This document shows, piece by piece, positions 47,843-58,721 of a DNA stretch of 64,000 nt. A program made the translations under genes and the position numbers. Numbering within the stretch: position 1 is the stretch's first letter; every line of letters starts with the position of its first letter. Below the pieces are notes generated by a model that saw only the letters and a list, made by a program, of their open reading frames with translations, was not told the origin of the DNA and did no database searches. The stretch comes from Dictyophora rubrovolvata (taxonomy: Eukaryota > Basidiomycota > Agaricomycetes > Phallales > Phallaceae): NCBI GenBank assembly GCA_029959195.1, contig CP114121.1, forward strand, positions 1,612,001 to 1,676,000. Direction: 5' to 3'.

Positions 47843-50185
47843 TTGATAAATATAGTAACTTGGTTTTTGAAATTGCTTTCCATCAGGCAGGACCCTGTCA
47901 CTGGCTTCTTAACCACCAAGCTCGATCTATAATCAGCTTCTGTCTGTTCAAAGTGCCAAATGGGACGGACGTTAATTCGACTCAGGCATTGACACTTGTC
48001 CGAAGACTGGTATACTTATCAGCCAGAAACGTGCTTAATGCCATTTATTTTCGTCCGGCCTCGTGTTTCCTCGTAATCTATTCGTATTCTTGCTTTCAGG
48101 AGCAGGAGTACTACCAGACGGCATTGATGTTTTTCCGCCAGTTTATGTCCTCCTTGCGTGTACATACAAGCAAGTGTCCTTATTGGAACATCTATTAGCC
48201 TGTGGATGCTTCTTGGTGGTGCTTGCACCATCTTCTTCAATATGCGACTCACGAAGTAATGTCGGAGAAATATGTCATCCGTAACCCTTTGGAGAGAAAA
48301 AGATTTTCTCTCTGTTCTGGCGTTGCACAAGTGAAACATATCCAGCTGATCCTCTGAAGTTCCCAAACCCATTGAATCGTCAGTTTCCACCTAATAACAT
48401 ACCCAGGCACATGTGGCAGCCAGCGGAATAGGAAAAGGAGAAACGTGTATTTCGGTATCGCCGCTCGCGTTCGCAGGTTGGAACTGTAAGCTCACCGATT
48501 GGTTCGAGCGCCATGTACTTGAAGCCCGACTTTCAATCTTTAATTAACATTGAAATGAGTTCTCAGTCGCTGCCGTTTTCAATTCAAATATTCACATATG
48601 ATGGAAGTTGATTGTTGACGTCGATCGTTCAATAATTTCTTCGGCCGCTTTTCCAAATGGTTCGAACCTGTTATCTTATTTTGAGTTGAGCACTGTATTC
48701 AAATATGTATCAGTCAAATTGTGAATTTTGCGTCCAGTGTAGGATCTTCTGATAAAAAAAATCAAAAATAGAACGGACCATTTTCAATGGCTATCTCTCG
48801 CGCAGATAGATAGTAGTATTTAGTAATAGTGCAGGTGCTAGTAGTATGACTAATATCATAACGGTATACTTGCAGTAATGACTAGTTCCAGGCCGTGACA
48901 CAATAATCCACGTTGAGCTTGAATGTAAGGTTCAATCTTTAAAAATTTAACCCTTTCACTCGCGAATTGCGTAGTCGTTGAAAAACGAACAACGACGGGC
49001 AACAGGCAGGCCTTTTGCTTAACCATAACGGAGTCGTGCACTCCGGGCAGCCTGTAACCATCCATACTGAACGACTGCGAAGCTCTTTCTTCTTTTTTTT
49101 TCCTCTGAAATTCTGGAAATCGCAACTGGAATCTTTTCGTTCAGATCAAATACATCTCTTGGCGGATCGAGGAAATTAAAACGCAGTGATCTATACACGT
49201 ATCTTTCCCTTAATTATCAATTGATACTAGTTTCTCGACCTCTTTTTCAAATTAGGTTCACTTACTTAGTCGATGCAGGCTATCAGGAAGTACATCGTTA
49301 AGCGAGGTCAAATAGCATTGTGTCGGTCAAAGCCACCACTAATACCGGCGTGACTGTGTTGGAATGCTTTGCCCGCTAAGTATAGAGAAGCACCTCCGTT
49401 TTCGCCTACCGACATGAAGACCTCTTATTCAACCTCCCTTCCTTTGATCTAGTCCGATATCATCTGGCTTCTCGCTTCGCTTCATTCATTCTGGATATTT
49501 GGTAAGTATAGACAACAAATCACCTTGTTTAAAGGGCATTAATTATGTCATTATTTTATATATCAAGTATTCCAAATTGGGATTATCAAACCGTGTGGAA
49601 AAAAAAAATTTTTCTCAAAGCTTATACAACTTGAGAGTCTGACAGATTCAGATTGATTAGAAAGACCTTCGGCCCCCCTCTTCTACACCTCATGTTCCCG
49701 AATATTATCACATTATCTTTCTTGGAATGGTAACATCCTTCCTTCCCCACTACAAATCTGTTGACGCCACGCGATTACCACCGGTCTCAGGAAGGTCAAC
49801 CTCATTAGGACCTAGTAAGTAATGACGGCACGCGCCGTTTGAGTAATATCAACCCTGCAAGCGAATCAATTGTGCATTTTTATCAAAAAACCCGGAATGT
49901 CGGCAAACGCTGTTTACACAGAAGATCTAGAGCTGTTACGCAGTTGAGCAATGTACTGGTGGCCCCGACACGTTCACATTGTTATTGGTCTGTTTCAACG
50001 GAGATGCACCCTTGTGAAAGAAGCAGTTGGCATCATTAGGTCAGCTACGGGTCTCTGAAGGAACAAGTGAAACAATATAAATGACGAGGCTCTCTTGAGC
50101 CAAAGATCGAGTCCTTCCTCTTTCTCCCCTCTTCCTCAGAACGGCTTTCATAGTTCATTCATTCATTACCCTTTTCACGACTGCA
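47843..50185. other. Gene-poor stretch
   Basis: About 2.3 kb without a recognisable gene. The minus-strand frame at 48019-48390 (123 codons) and the one at 48856-49125 match no family I know. The last few hundred bases before 50186 should be the promoter of the DUF6699 gene. Confidence 0.45.
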
Positions 50186-50941
50186 ATGCCCGCTCTTCCT
50201 CTTCGCTCGAGTTTAACCCGGCGGTCAGAGTCAAATAGCCCGCCTGGCTCCAGCCACGGAAGCACGAAATCCAGTCCCAAGTCAGCACGAAGCGTAACAT
50301 GGGACCCCGCCGTCATCGCTTTGGACGAGTCAAAAACAAAGCAATCATTGAAAGGTACTATCTCCCGCTAATCATACAATCTCCTCGTTTCTAATTTTTA
50401 ATTTGTAGATGCTCGAAATAACATGTCTACAACCACTAAAGGACGCGAACTTCCCCAAAAGGTTTCATATCAAAGTCCTATCCACCCTCTTCTTGCCTCG
50501 CAAACCCATGCAACTTTCGATATTCGATTAAGTCCGTCTTCAATAAACCCTACAGCTGGCATAATGGAACCAGCGACATCGAGCCGGTCTCGTTTTCTTC
50601 GTATAATTTCGCGAGATTTTCCGTGGACACTGGAAGTCTCAAATAAATACCAAGGCCCCGTCACCTGTGCAGACGTTTTCAACGCGCTCTACGCCGCATT
50701 AAGCCTCCCCCTTACCCATGCAGAATGGACATTAGCCGATGACCTGAAAAAGGATTCATTAATGAGGGCAAACAGGAACCGCCGCGGAGGGCAGGTTCGA
50801 CGTCTGCGACGGATTGATTGGCTGGGGTCGAAGGTATATTTCAAGGGATTGGTACGGAATGATGAATTGGGAAGATCACGATTACTTCCCGAAGACGATC
50901 TATGGCCTGACACTTGGGTTGTGAAGTTCGGTTCCCGTTGA
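50186..50941 (+). CDS. DUF6699 domain protein, paralogue 1
   Basis: A 233-residue protein of the DUF6699 family, an abundant basidiomycete group of unknown function. The start at 50186 gives MPALPLRSSLTRRSESNSPP, a Ser-rich basic leader. One intron (50355-50408) follows, joining TKQSLK to DARNNMSTTT. The domain runs from about SRSRFLRIISRDFPWTLEVS through VTCADVFNALYAALSLPLT, MRANRNRRG, LRRIDWLGSKVYFKGL and DTWVVKFGSR at the stop. It is clearly related to the inverted gene at 55510-56450 (shared DFPWT, R[IV]DWLGS, FKGL, W-V-V-[KR]-F-G). Confidence 0.85.
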
Positions 50942-52146
50942 ACAAATGTACACATGTATTACTACTAGTAGCGCAGGTAGCTGCAAAACATGATTTCGGC
51001 ATGTTTCTGTACAATAGCTATTACTTTATTCTCTTAGATACAACTAGTTTAAGATTATGAATGGATACAACTTGTACTTCTGAACTCTAGTTTGCTCTAA
51101 TTCTGAAATGCCATTATCGCAACTCCTGAAAGGAAGGGTCAAAGAGAAAATGGAGATAGGCACAGAAATTGGCCTGGAAGGCCTTCTAAAGTCGGAAAAC
51201 CGGATGCTTTGGGATTCGGATTATCTGCAGCGAACCAATAACGGGGATTCACGTGTGTTGGCAGTGTTTCAAGTATAGGATTAGATACAATCGGCCGCTA
51301 GTCGGGACAGGTTAGACCAAACTTGATTTGTTAGTGATGATTGCGAATCGTTGAAGCCAGTTGAAGTCCGTATCAAAACGCTATATGACAAAGATGTGGT
51401 TTCTCCTGAGGCCTGAGGTGGCATGGTCTTCCGAATCGTTCAACACGCGTCTCATCATAACCTTAATAAAGACAAAATTCAATTTTCTAGAAAATCTATC
51501 TTCTAAAAAATGGTTAAAATCTCTTCTAACAAGTGAAATACTTATGCCAGTCAAGTTTGCCTTTGGGCATCGACACAGATGTCAGAGTGTGATTCAACAG
51601 ATTCACTGAAAGCTTGGTGTTGCAGAGCTTATGTAACCGCGGAAGCAAACCTTAGGCAAAGGCTGCTTGCCTTTTTGAGAACTTTTTCATTCTGACTGCA
51701 ACAACTGACTGACATACTGAAACCAAGTCATGGTTTCCTTTCAGTAAGTTGTTGGTTTATATGAATTGTTTTTCTTTACAGGCGGCGCTAATTATTCCCC
51801 AGGTGTGATGGTAATTTGAGATTCCCCGCTTTTCGAAATCTTCTGCCAGCTTGAGTGCGTTTCGCCGACGTCTTTTTTTTCGCAGGTTGTAGTGATGTTG
51901 TAAAGAAGCCAAAATTAGACCAGCATCGATTTAGATGCAATGCGTCTTTTACATGCATTGATTGCTCTAAAACATTTCCTACTCCCGCCGATTGGAAAGG
52001 TTGGTTCGCATTTACCATTCTGTGGAGATGATACGTATTCTCACCACCGTGCACACACAGGTCATACATCCTGCATAACCGAAGCCGAGAAGTACGAAAA
52101 ATCTTTATATAAACCAAAAAATGTTATTTGTTTTCCCCCTATCCCT
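50942..52146. other. Intergenic, no gene recognised
   Basis: About 1.2 kb after the first DUF6699 gene. A minus-strand frame at 51788-52117 and plus-strand frames at 51361 and 51940 have no family I recognise. It may contain an unseen upstream exon of the Lys-rich gene. Confidence 0.4.
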
Positions 52147-53316
52147 ATGTCGCGACAGGTCTAATAATATTTACATTCATACCTAGAGCCACGATCGGGG
52201 ACGGAATGCGAACTTTCAAGGTCGGAATGGTAAATTTAACAATAACAACGCATCCTGGAATAAGGGTACTCCTCGTTCCCAGGCGACTGGTGCCAACGAT
52301 ACACCTTTAGGAACACCTATCCGCATGTCGCCCATAACGACAACAGAAAACGAGGCAAAACAGTCGACGCCAAATGGCGACTCCAAAAGAGTGGAAACAT
52401 CTATATCTCCTTCAGGACAAAAACGAAAGGCAGTTGAGATGTCATCTGATGTGAGTTCTTTCATGATCCTTTCCACCTCCCGCTTACTTCGCCGTGGCAT
52501 AACGCCAACTTCTTACTCGGTCAGAAACCATCTGATGAAGTCAAAGAGGAAATCAAGTCCAGTAAAAAACGGAAATCGGATGTGAAGGAAGTTGACCATA
52601 CAAAGGTCGGTATATACTCGGATTTTTTGGTTGAATGGCAACACTAATGCTAATTTGAAGACTGGCGGCGCTGGCGCTGACACGTTAAGGGAGGTAAATC
52701 CCGAAGTTCAAGCTGACGCTGGCAAGAAGAAGGATAGGAAGATGGACGAAATTAATGGAAAGAATGAGGGTGATTCAAATACGACTGTAGAAACGGATTC
52801 TAAGGTCAAACAAAAAAAAGAGAAGAAACGCAAGAAAAATGAAGTGTCGGGAGAAGAAGGAACTGCAGAGATCGCTGATGAAACTGCCCAGGTGGAGGAC
52901 AAGGGCAAACAAGAAGAAAACCAAGATGTGAAACTAAATAAGAGCGAGAAGAAAAAGAAAGGCAAAAGTACAAAAAAGGATGGGTTAAAGGACGATAACG
53001 ATGAGGTATGTATGTTTACTGACCCTAAGCAAGGATGTGTTATACCTTTTTGTAGAATGTGAAACCCGGTGATGTATTAAACGTCAAGAAAGAAGAGAGG
53101 AAGAAAAAGAAAATCGACAAAGATAATCGAGATGGGATTGAAGACAAGGACATACATACTGAAAAGGAAGGTTCGAAGCTCGATGAATCATCTCCAGCGA
53201 AAATAGACAAAGAGAAGAGCAAAAGGAGCAAAAAACGAAAGCAAGCTGAAAACGATGAAGAACCATCGGTAAAAATAGAATTAGCGGCCGAAAAGAAAAA
53301 AAGGAAAAAGGATTGA
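52147..53316 (+). CDS. Lys/Glu-rich nucleolar-like protein
   Basis: About 300 residues of low-complexity, highly charged sequence. It opens with an Arg/Gly/Asn-rich stretch (SHDRGRNANFQGRNGKFNNN). A Ser/Thr block with TPLGTPIRMSP follows, then Lys-rich blocks (KKDRKMDEINGKN, KQKKEKKRKKNEVSG, KSEKKKKGKSTKK, KKEERKKKKIDK). It ends AAEKKKRKKD at 53316. Introns are clear at about 52451-52525, 52606-52660 and 53007-53057. The composition resembles nucleolar SRP40/NOP-type proteins, with several basic runs that would act as nuclear localisation signals. The start is uncertain: ATG at 52147 gives MSRQ and would need only a 28 bp intron (52159-52186) to join the next exon in phase, so an upstream exon is also possible. 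No named family is assigned. Confidence 0.6.
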
Positions 53317-53454
53317 TCTTTACGCTTTTAGCTCGTTTTGTGCATTTTACGATATATTCGCTTAACACCATATAGTTAGTTCTATACCGCCTTGCTCTTG
53401 CTTTCAATTTGTGCATACATACATGGATACATGGGTATAAAGAATAATACTGCT

Positions 53455-55044
53455 TTAGAATGCAGTGGTCGAGTCGACCTCAATTGTGGGTACGATAGAG
53501 GCGATAAATTTCAAAAACACGATTAAATAGAAGTCTACCCTCATGCCTTCAACAGGATCAGCAGCGTCCGTTGGTTTCTTGCCATCATCTCCCCCTGATC
53601 CAGTAACTTTGCGAAGGAGCCACTTTCCTTTGCTACCTTCCTTTCCACGGGGTCGTTGTTGTACTTCCATGACGCCAGAGTTCATTTTTTCGATGATTTT
53701 TTTCATCACGCTAGCATGTTTACAGGGATGAACGGAAGCGGCCTGAATGGAACTGTGAGGGAATGGTTCAATAGTGACAGTTTTCAGGGCATGATCAGCA
53801 GACACATCCTGAAAAATTTGGGGACCAGTTAACGGTGTTCCTTTCTAAAATAACAGGGAATGAGAAAAACAGCTGGACAATATTAAAACCGACATGCCTC
53901 GTCATAGCCCGACAGCCATACTCGTGGAGTTTGATAATACTTATCATATGTAATCATAACATCGTACGTCCGCACTTGCAGCAAATTACCCTTAGCAACC
54001 TCAACCTCCCTACTTGCATCAGATATCTGCACGACGATTAGGGGAAATAACATACTCGACGGCCTGGGTTACTACTGGCTTGGCAGTCGCCTCATCCTCC
54101 TCTGTTTCAAGATTTTCCTCCTCCATGTCTGGAATATCGTCCAGATCAGGGATTACACCTGAATCATCTGCAGAAACGGGACCACCATTCAAATTCAACG
54201 AGTTCATGTTACTGGTGACCGAGCCGGGACCATCAATATCGGGGATGTCGTCAATTATCCCAGCTGAAGCTGCCGATTCTCCTGCTTCTGTTTGGGAGTT
54301 CAAAAGGACAGCAGTGGACGCTTTGACTTATGCAACTCACTCCGACCTGTATGGGTCTCAACCCACTCGTCATCCTTGTCTTTAGAACCACCTTCGGCAA
54401 AGGATACGAGTCTTTCAGCATCTTCATCAGCATCGGTATATGCAAGCGAAGTTGCACGTCGTAAACAAGGGACTGTCTCATATGTCAAGATCAGATCAAA
54501 ATACCAAGACGCATATCTGTTTTTCGCACCTCCACGAGTCACCAGATACTGCTTGTCTGAAGGTAGATAATCACGAGCTTTCGCTTGATCGCCTTTATGC
54601 CTATAATAATGAAAAAGTGAGTATAGGTCATGGTTTTGATACCCATGCTTTCGCTCACCACGACCACACTGGAAACTTGTAGGTCAGAAAGTCACCAGCA
54701 GCAACGAATTCCTCTGTTTTGCCCATTTTTAAAACATTATGGACCCAAGAACAACCCTATACTACTAACCAGGAGTTATCCTTCCATGTTCTTTAAATTT
54801 GCTCTCCTTCAAGACCTGAAACGTTAGCTGTCAGCTGAAGTAGCAGTATGGGAAGCCTTAAATATCATACAGGGCTCAAATACTCCCTCATCGCCCAATA
54901 TTGTTGCTATCTCAAATCATTAGATACTTGTACGCCATAGGTTAGCAAATACACACTTGAATCGCATGCATCTTCGGGATCAGTAGTCTTTGACGATGCG
55001 CTGCTAAATTTGTTTGGTTGAGTGGGCGATGTCAGGGCGGCCAT
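53455..55044 (-). CDS. ATG3: Atg3, E2-like enzyme for Atg8 lipidation
   Basis: Autophagy E2-like enzyme that receives Atg8 from Atg7 and transfers it to phosphatidylethanolamine. Core N-terminal text is [20 protein letters not shown] (amphipathic helix region) then EHGRITP. The handle region follows with [31 protein letters not shown], and an acidic flexible region ([20 protein letters not shown]). The catalytic Cys is in [13 protein letters not shown]. The end is [20 protein letters not shown], then VDSTTAF at 53455. The most upstream ATG in frame, at 55044, adds 30 residues ([20 protein letters not shown] and so on) ahead of the usual start, joined by a phase-0 intron. That extension is uncertain. 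Length is about 350-390 residues with about eight introns. Confidence 0.9.
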
Positions 55045-55509
55045 GTCCGTGATTAGGTGACGGTAACGCGCGCGCCTAGCTCATGCAGAAAGGCGCCGGT
55101 TCAAACTTCATCCGCACGTCTCTTACGCAAAAACTACTAAATATCGTTCGTGCTGCGGAGGTACTTGCAAAAGATGCTAGGCTGATCTTATCGACTATGT
55201 CCAATTTGGGATCGGATAGTTGTAGGTTGCGGAACAGGTGATTTATGTTGGCGGGACGTCTCCGGTTGGATGAGGGTTTATCGCGTACTCTTATCCAGAA
55301 CTTGGGAAGAAAAAAACAAGCTGAGAAAGTGTGTTCACCTCGTACCACTCCATCGTCTTCAAGCTGAATATGCTCTTTTTTTGAAGAAACTAGAACCAGC
55401 TAGTGGACTCTTTTATTAGATAACATGCATTCCTCAATATTTACGAAATCGAACACAAGTCGAGTCAAATCTCAAAAAAAAAAAGGAATGAAAGAGGAAG
55501 AGGAATTCG

Positions 55510-56450
55510 TCAATTAGCAGGCGATACTGGCATTGTTCCAAAACGCACAACCCATACATCGCTAGATTGATCTCCGGGCATGAGCCGCTTCCTGGCCAAT
55601 TCTTCATCCTTTTCCAACCCTTTAAACATGCATCTCGAACCCAACCAATCCACCCGTCGTATACCCATTGCGACTGTCGATTTCCGCCGATTCTTATTCG
55701 CCTTCATCATTAAATATCTTTGGACATCAACTGCCAATGCCCATTCAGATCGCCTAACTTCCTTATACAGGCTTTCATACAGAGCCTCCAAGACGTCGAT
55801 CACTGTGAGTGGTTGTCCGTTGGTCGTGGAGATCGCTATTGTCCAAGGAAAGTCATGAGAAATGAGACATATGTATCGCGATTTGTTGGACAACGCAGGC
55901 GCCATGAGACCCTCGCCTCGACGTGTATTCTTGTACAACTGACGCAAATGGATTGGTGGGTCCCGAAGGTCCCACCTGATGGCTCCAGACCCAATGGCTA
56001 ACATCTGTGCAGGTGCACCTGCTGTTGTCGCTAATGCTCTTTCAAACAACCAGTTGGTCAGATAGCTGAAACTGGAGACATACTGTTATTATTAACTGGG
56101 TTCATCGTCCTTTGCGATGCTTCTTCTCTAGGACCAGAATTGCCTCTCGCCATGTTGGATGCTCCAGATGCTGTTCGAGTTAATCTGGGATAGCGGCTGG
56201 TATCGTTGTCTAATTGGGAATATTCAGAATGCAGTGAGACTTCAGACGCAGCCTTTCGAGTGGGTGCTGCTTCTTGAGGGAGGTATGGGATATTCTCAAA
56301 CGAAACGTGAGGAATGCCTCCTGAGTCAGGACTTTGCCTATTATATGGACCATGTCTGTTGGATATATTTGAGGCGGCGTAAGATGCTGCCTGGCTAGCG
56401 TAGCGATCGGCAACTGTGGAGCTTTTGCGAAGTCTGGAGAGGAACGACAT
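55510..56450 (-). CDS. DUF6699 domain protein, paralogue 2
   Basis: About 295 residues. The start at 56450 gives MSFLSRLRKSSTVADRYASQ, a basic Ser-rich leader, then a disordered region (PQEAAPTRKAASEVSLHSEY). A 48 bp intron (GTATGT to TTGAAAG, about 56040-56087) joins MNPVNNN to RALATTAGAPAQMLAIGSGA. The DUF6699 domain reads SRYICLISHDFPWTIAISTT, then VIDVLEALYESLYKEVRRSE, MKANKNRRKS, IRRVDWLGSRCMFKGLEKDE and DVWVVRFGTMPV. It pairs with the gene at 50186-50941 in inverted orientation, with the Lys-rich gene and ATG3 between them. Function unknown. Confidence 0.85.
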
Positions 56451-57463
56451 ACTATAATCGACTGGTATCAATCGAGACGAGCGAAGGAAAATTCAGATGG
56501 CTTGTTGTTTCCATGATAAAGTTTTTGGTCCGGTTTGATATTTAGATTTCCTGCAGGAACTCGCGCGTAAGGCAAACGTTGTCAGCGAGAACAGGATATT
56601 GTTTCTATGACGGAAGTACAGCCTTTAAAACCCCTTACTGCGGCAAGTATGACCCTCATAACCCTTCTTTCTGTTTAGTGACGCTGGCCTCTTTAGCCTA
56701 GCATATTAATATTACCACTATTCTTCGCGCGGCATGGCATCGAAGTTTCGAAGTGTCATCATTCTTGTGGTCCGGCCCCGTACCGGGAATTAGCCAACCA
56801 CGTAAATTAATGAAAGAATCACGGAATTACTTATCAACTTATACACAAGCGATTTGTGACGGGGATTCCCATAATATCTGCTTTTATGTTAAACCTTCCT
56901 CCTTTGGCCTCTCAGAATACATGACTGCCACTCAGTCCAATGGCATCCATTGCGAACCCACGAGCGTGATTCTTTGTTTCGATCACCTTGTGTGCTACAC
57001 ATGCTTTGTCCATATGATCCCTTTCCTTCACCGATACCTTACTGGTCTCGTCCAATGCTCATACTATGGTTTACAAAAGGATTATTCTTTGTTTTTGCTT
57101 CGCATAAAAATCGACCACAACTTCATTTCTCTGAGACATGGCCTACAGGGATGAACTCGTATCTTTACAATCTGAAGCATTTGTATTATCTCGAATTCCA
57201 CCGTTTGTGGGCATAGTGACGTTTGAATTCAGACAGAACTATGATTTTCGGGGCTGGAGTCTGAACGTGCTTTATGCATGCCTGATACGAGCGCTGATCC
57301 TGCCCGTAACCTTATAGGTATACTGTCATTCGGAACTTTACATACTTCATTAAACCATTTAAACCACTTGACCATTCATTTGAATCGGGTGGTGAAATAA
57401 TAATGAAATACAAAACCTACGGCGTGCCACCATGCGAAATGCGAGCAGCTGTTTCTCCGGCCT
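56451..57463. other. Intergenic, no gene recognised
   Basis: About 1.0 kb between DUF6699 paralogue 2 (start) and the aldolase (stop). The plus-strand frame at 56753-57154 (133 codons) is not recognisable and has no splice-supported extension. Confidence 0.45.
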
Positions 57464-58443
57464 TTACAGAGCTGTCTCCCACTCTAGCATACGTTTGATG
57501 CGTTCCCCTTCTTTACCCATTAATTTCTCTGGGCCTGCAGCGGTAAGCGGACCTCTAACATCTGCTGTGCCGTATCCGAAGAGATCAGAGACTGCTCTTT
57601 TTAAACCGGTCACTCCACCCAATTTGGCTACAGCCCAATCCGTGTGGCCCAATTCTTCTTGAATCTTCATAGCCTCATCAATTTTCCCCTCCTTCCACAA
57701 CTGATATAATCTGGTATGTAATTTCGGAAAGAGGTTTACTGTTGCCCCAATGAGCCCAGCCGAGCCACATATCAATCCTGGTAATGTCCATTGAGATTGA
57801 CCCGCGAAAACCGCGAATTTAGAGACCGAGTCTGATGTTAAACGATGAAGTTTCCCAATCGACCCGCAAGACAACTTTGTGCCGACGATGTTTGGGTGTG
57901 AAGCAAGGGCGTTCAGAATATCGGAGTCTAAGTCTATTCCAGCGCAGACAGTTGGAAAATTATAAATTAGGACAGGTAAAGGAGATGCATCAGCGACCTA
58001 GACAATTGTTTATTAGTACCAAATATATATGAACAAAACCAGTATAATCTCGCCTGCCGATGAAATTTCAAAATATTGTCACGAGTCATCTGAGGAGGCC
58101 AAACACTAGGTGTTAGGACAAGAACATAGTCAGCCCCAGCCTCTTTCGCTTTCACGTTGAGAAGTTTCGTTTCCTTTGTAGACGGTGCGCCCGTTCCAGC
58201 CATTACAATGACATGCTCAAATCCATTTTCATTGAGGGTTTCCCTTGTAGTCTTGATTATCAGACTACGTTCTTCATGAGAAAGATGCTGAGCTTCCCCA
58301 TTGGAGCCCTGGACCAGTATGCCAGTTACGCCTCCTCCTGCCAACCTAAGAACATGTTTCTTGATAGAAAGTATATCAAGCTCATCATCCTTGAAAAAGA
58401 CGACAGCAGGGACGTAGATCCCAGGCGGAGGCGCGGCGGCCAT
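57464..58443 (-). CDS. DapA-family aldolase (dihydrodipicolinate synthase/HOGA-like)
   Basis: Class I aldolase of the DHDPS/N-acetylneuraminate lyase superfamily. Fungal members usually act as 4-hydroxy-2-oxoglutarate aldolase or L-KDR-type sugar-acid aldolase, because fungi do not make lysine through DapA. The start at 58443 gives MAAAPPPGIYVPAVVFFKDD. Motifs: GGGVTGILVQGSNGEAQHLS (the GxxGE substrate loop), VIVMAGTGAPSTKET, DYVLVLTPSVW, PLPVLIYNFPTVCAGIDLDS with the catalytic Tyr, and HPNIVGTKLSCGSIGKLHRL with the Schiff-base Lys. It ends RIKRMLEWETAL at 57464. One intron at about 57997-58054. About 308 residues, complete. The exact substrate is not determined. Confidence 0.9.
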
Positions 58444-58721
58444 GTCCTTTGTAGTATGAGCTTCCGCTGAAACCACTGTGAGAGGGCTATGTGACTTTAG
58501 TGACCGCACCCTTGAATCATATATATAACGTTGTACTAATGAGCCCTTTGTCTAAAACAATCAATAGAGCGGAATAACGAATGTTTTTTTTGAGCAGTCT
58601 TTCTACATGACATATTATGCCGATGATTCTCTGAAATAATGCAGTGAATAGATACGCGATATCTACGTAAATACCAAAATATCCAAGTGCATAAGGGAAT
58701 AAATGACATAGCGCAACATTA

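Noticed and set aside
52708-52965. Minus-strand Phe/Ser-rich ORF resembling membrane helices
   Set aside because: Antisense shadow of Lys-rich codons in the nucleolar-like gene.
55076-55348. Minus-strand ORF of 90 codons upstream of ATG3
   Set aside because: I could not connect it in phase to ATG3 and it matches nothing known.
56753-57216. Overlapping plus-strand ORFs of 88-133 codons
   Set aside because: No family, no splice-supported extension, and the two frames overlap; likely chance.
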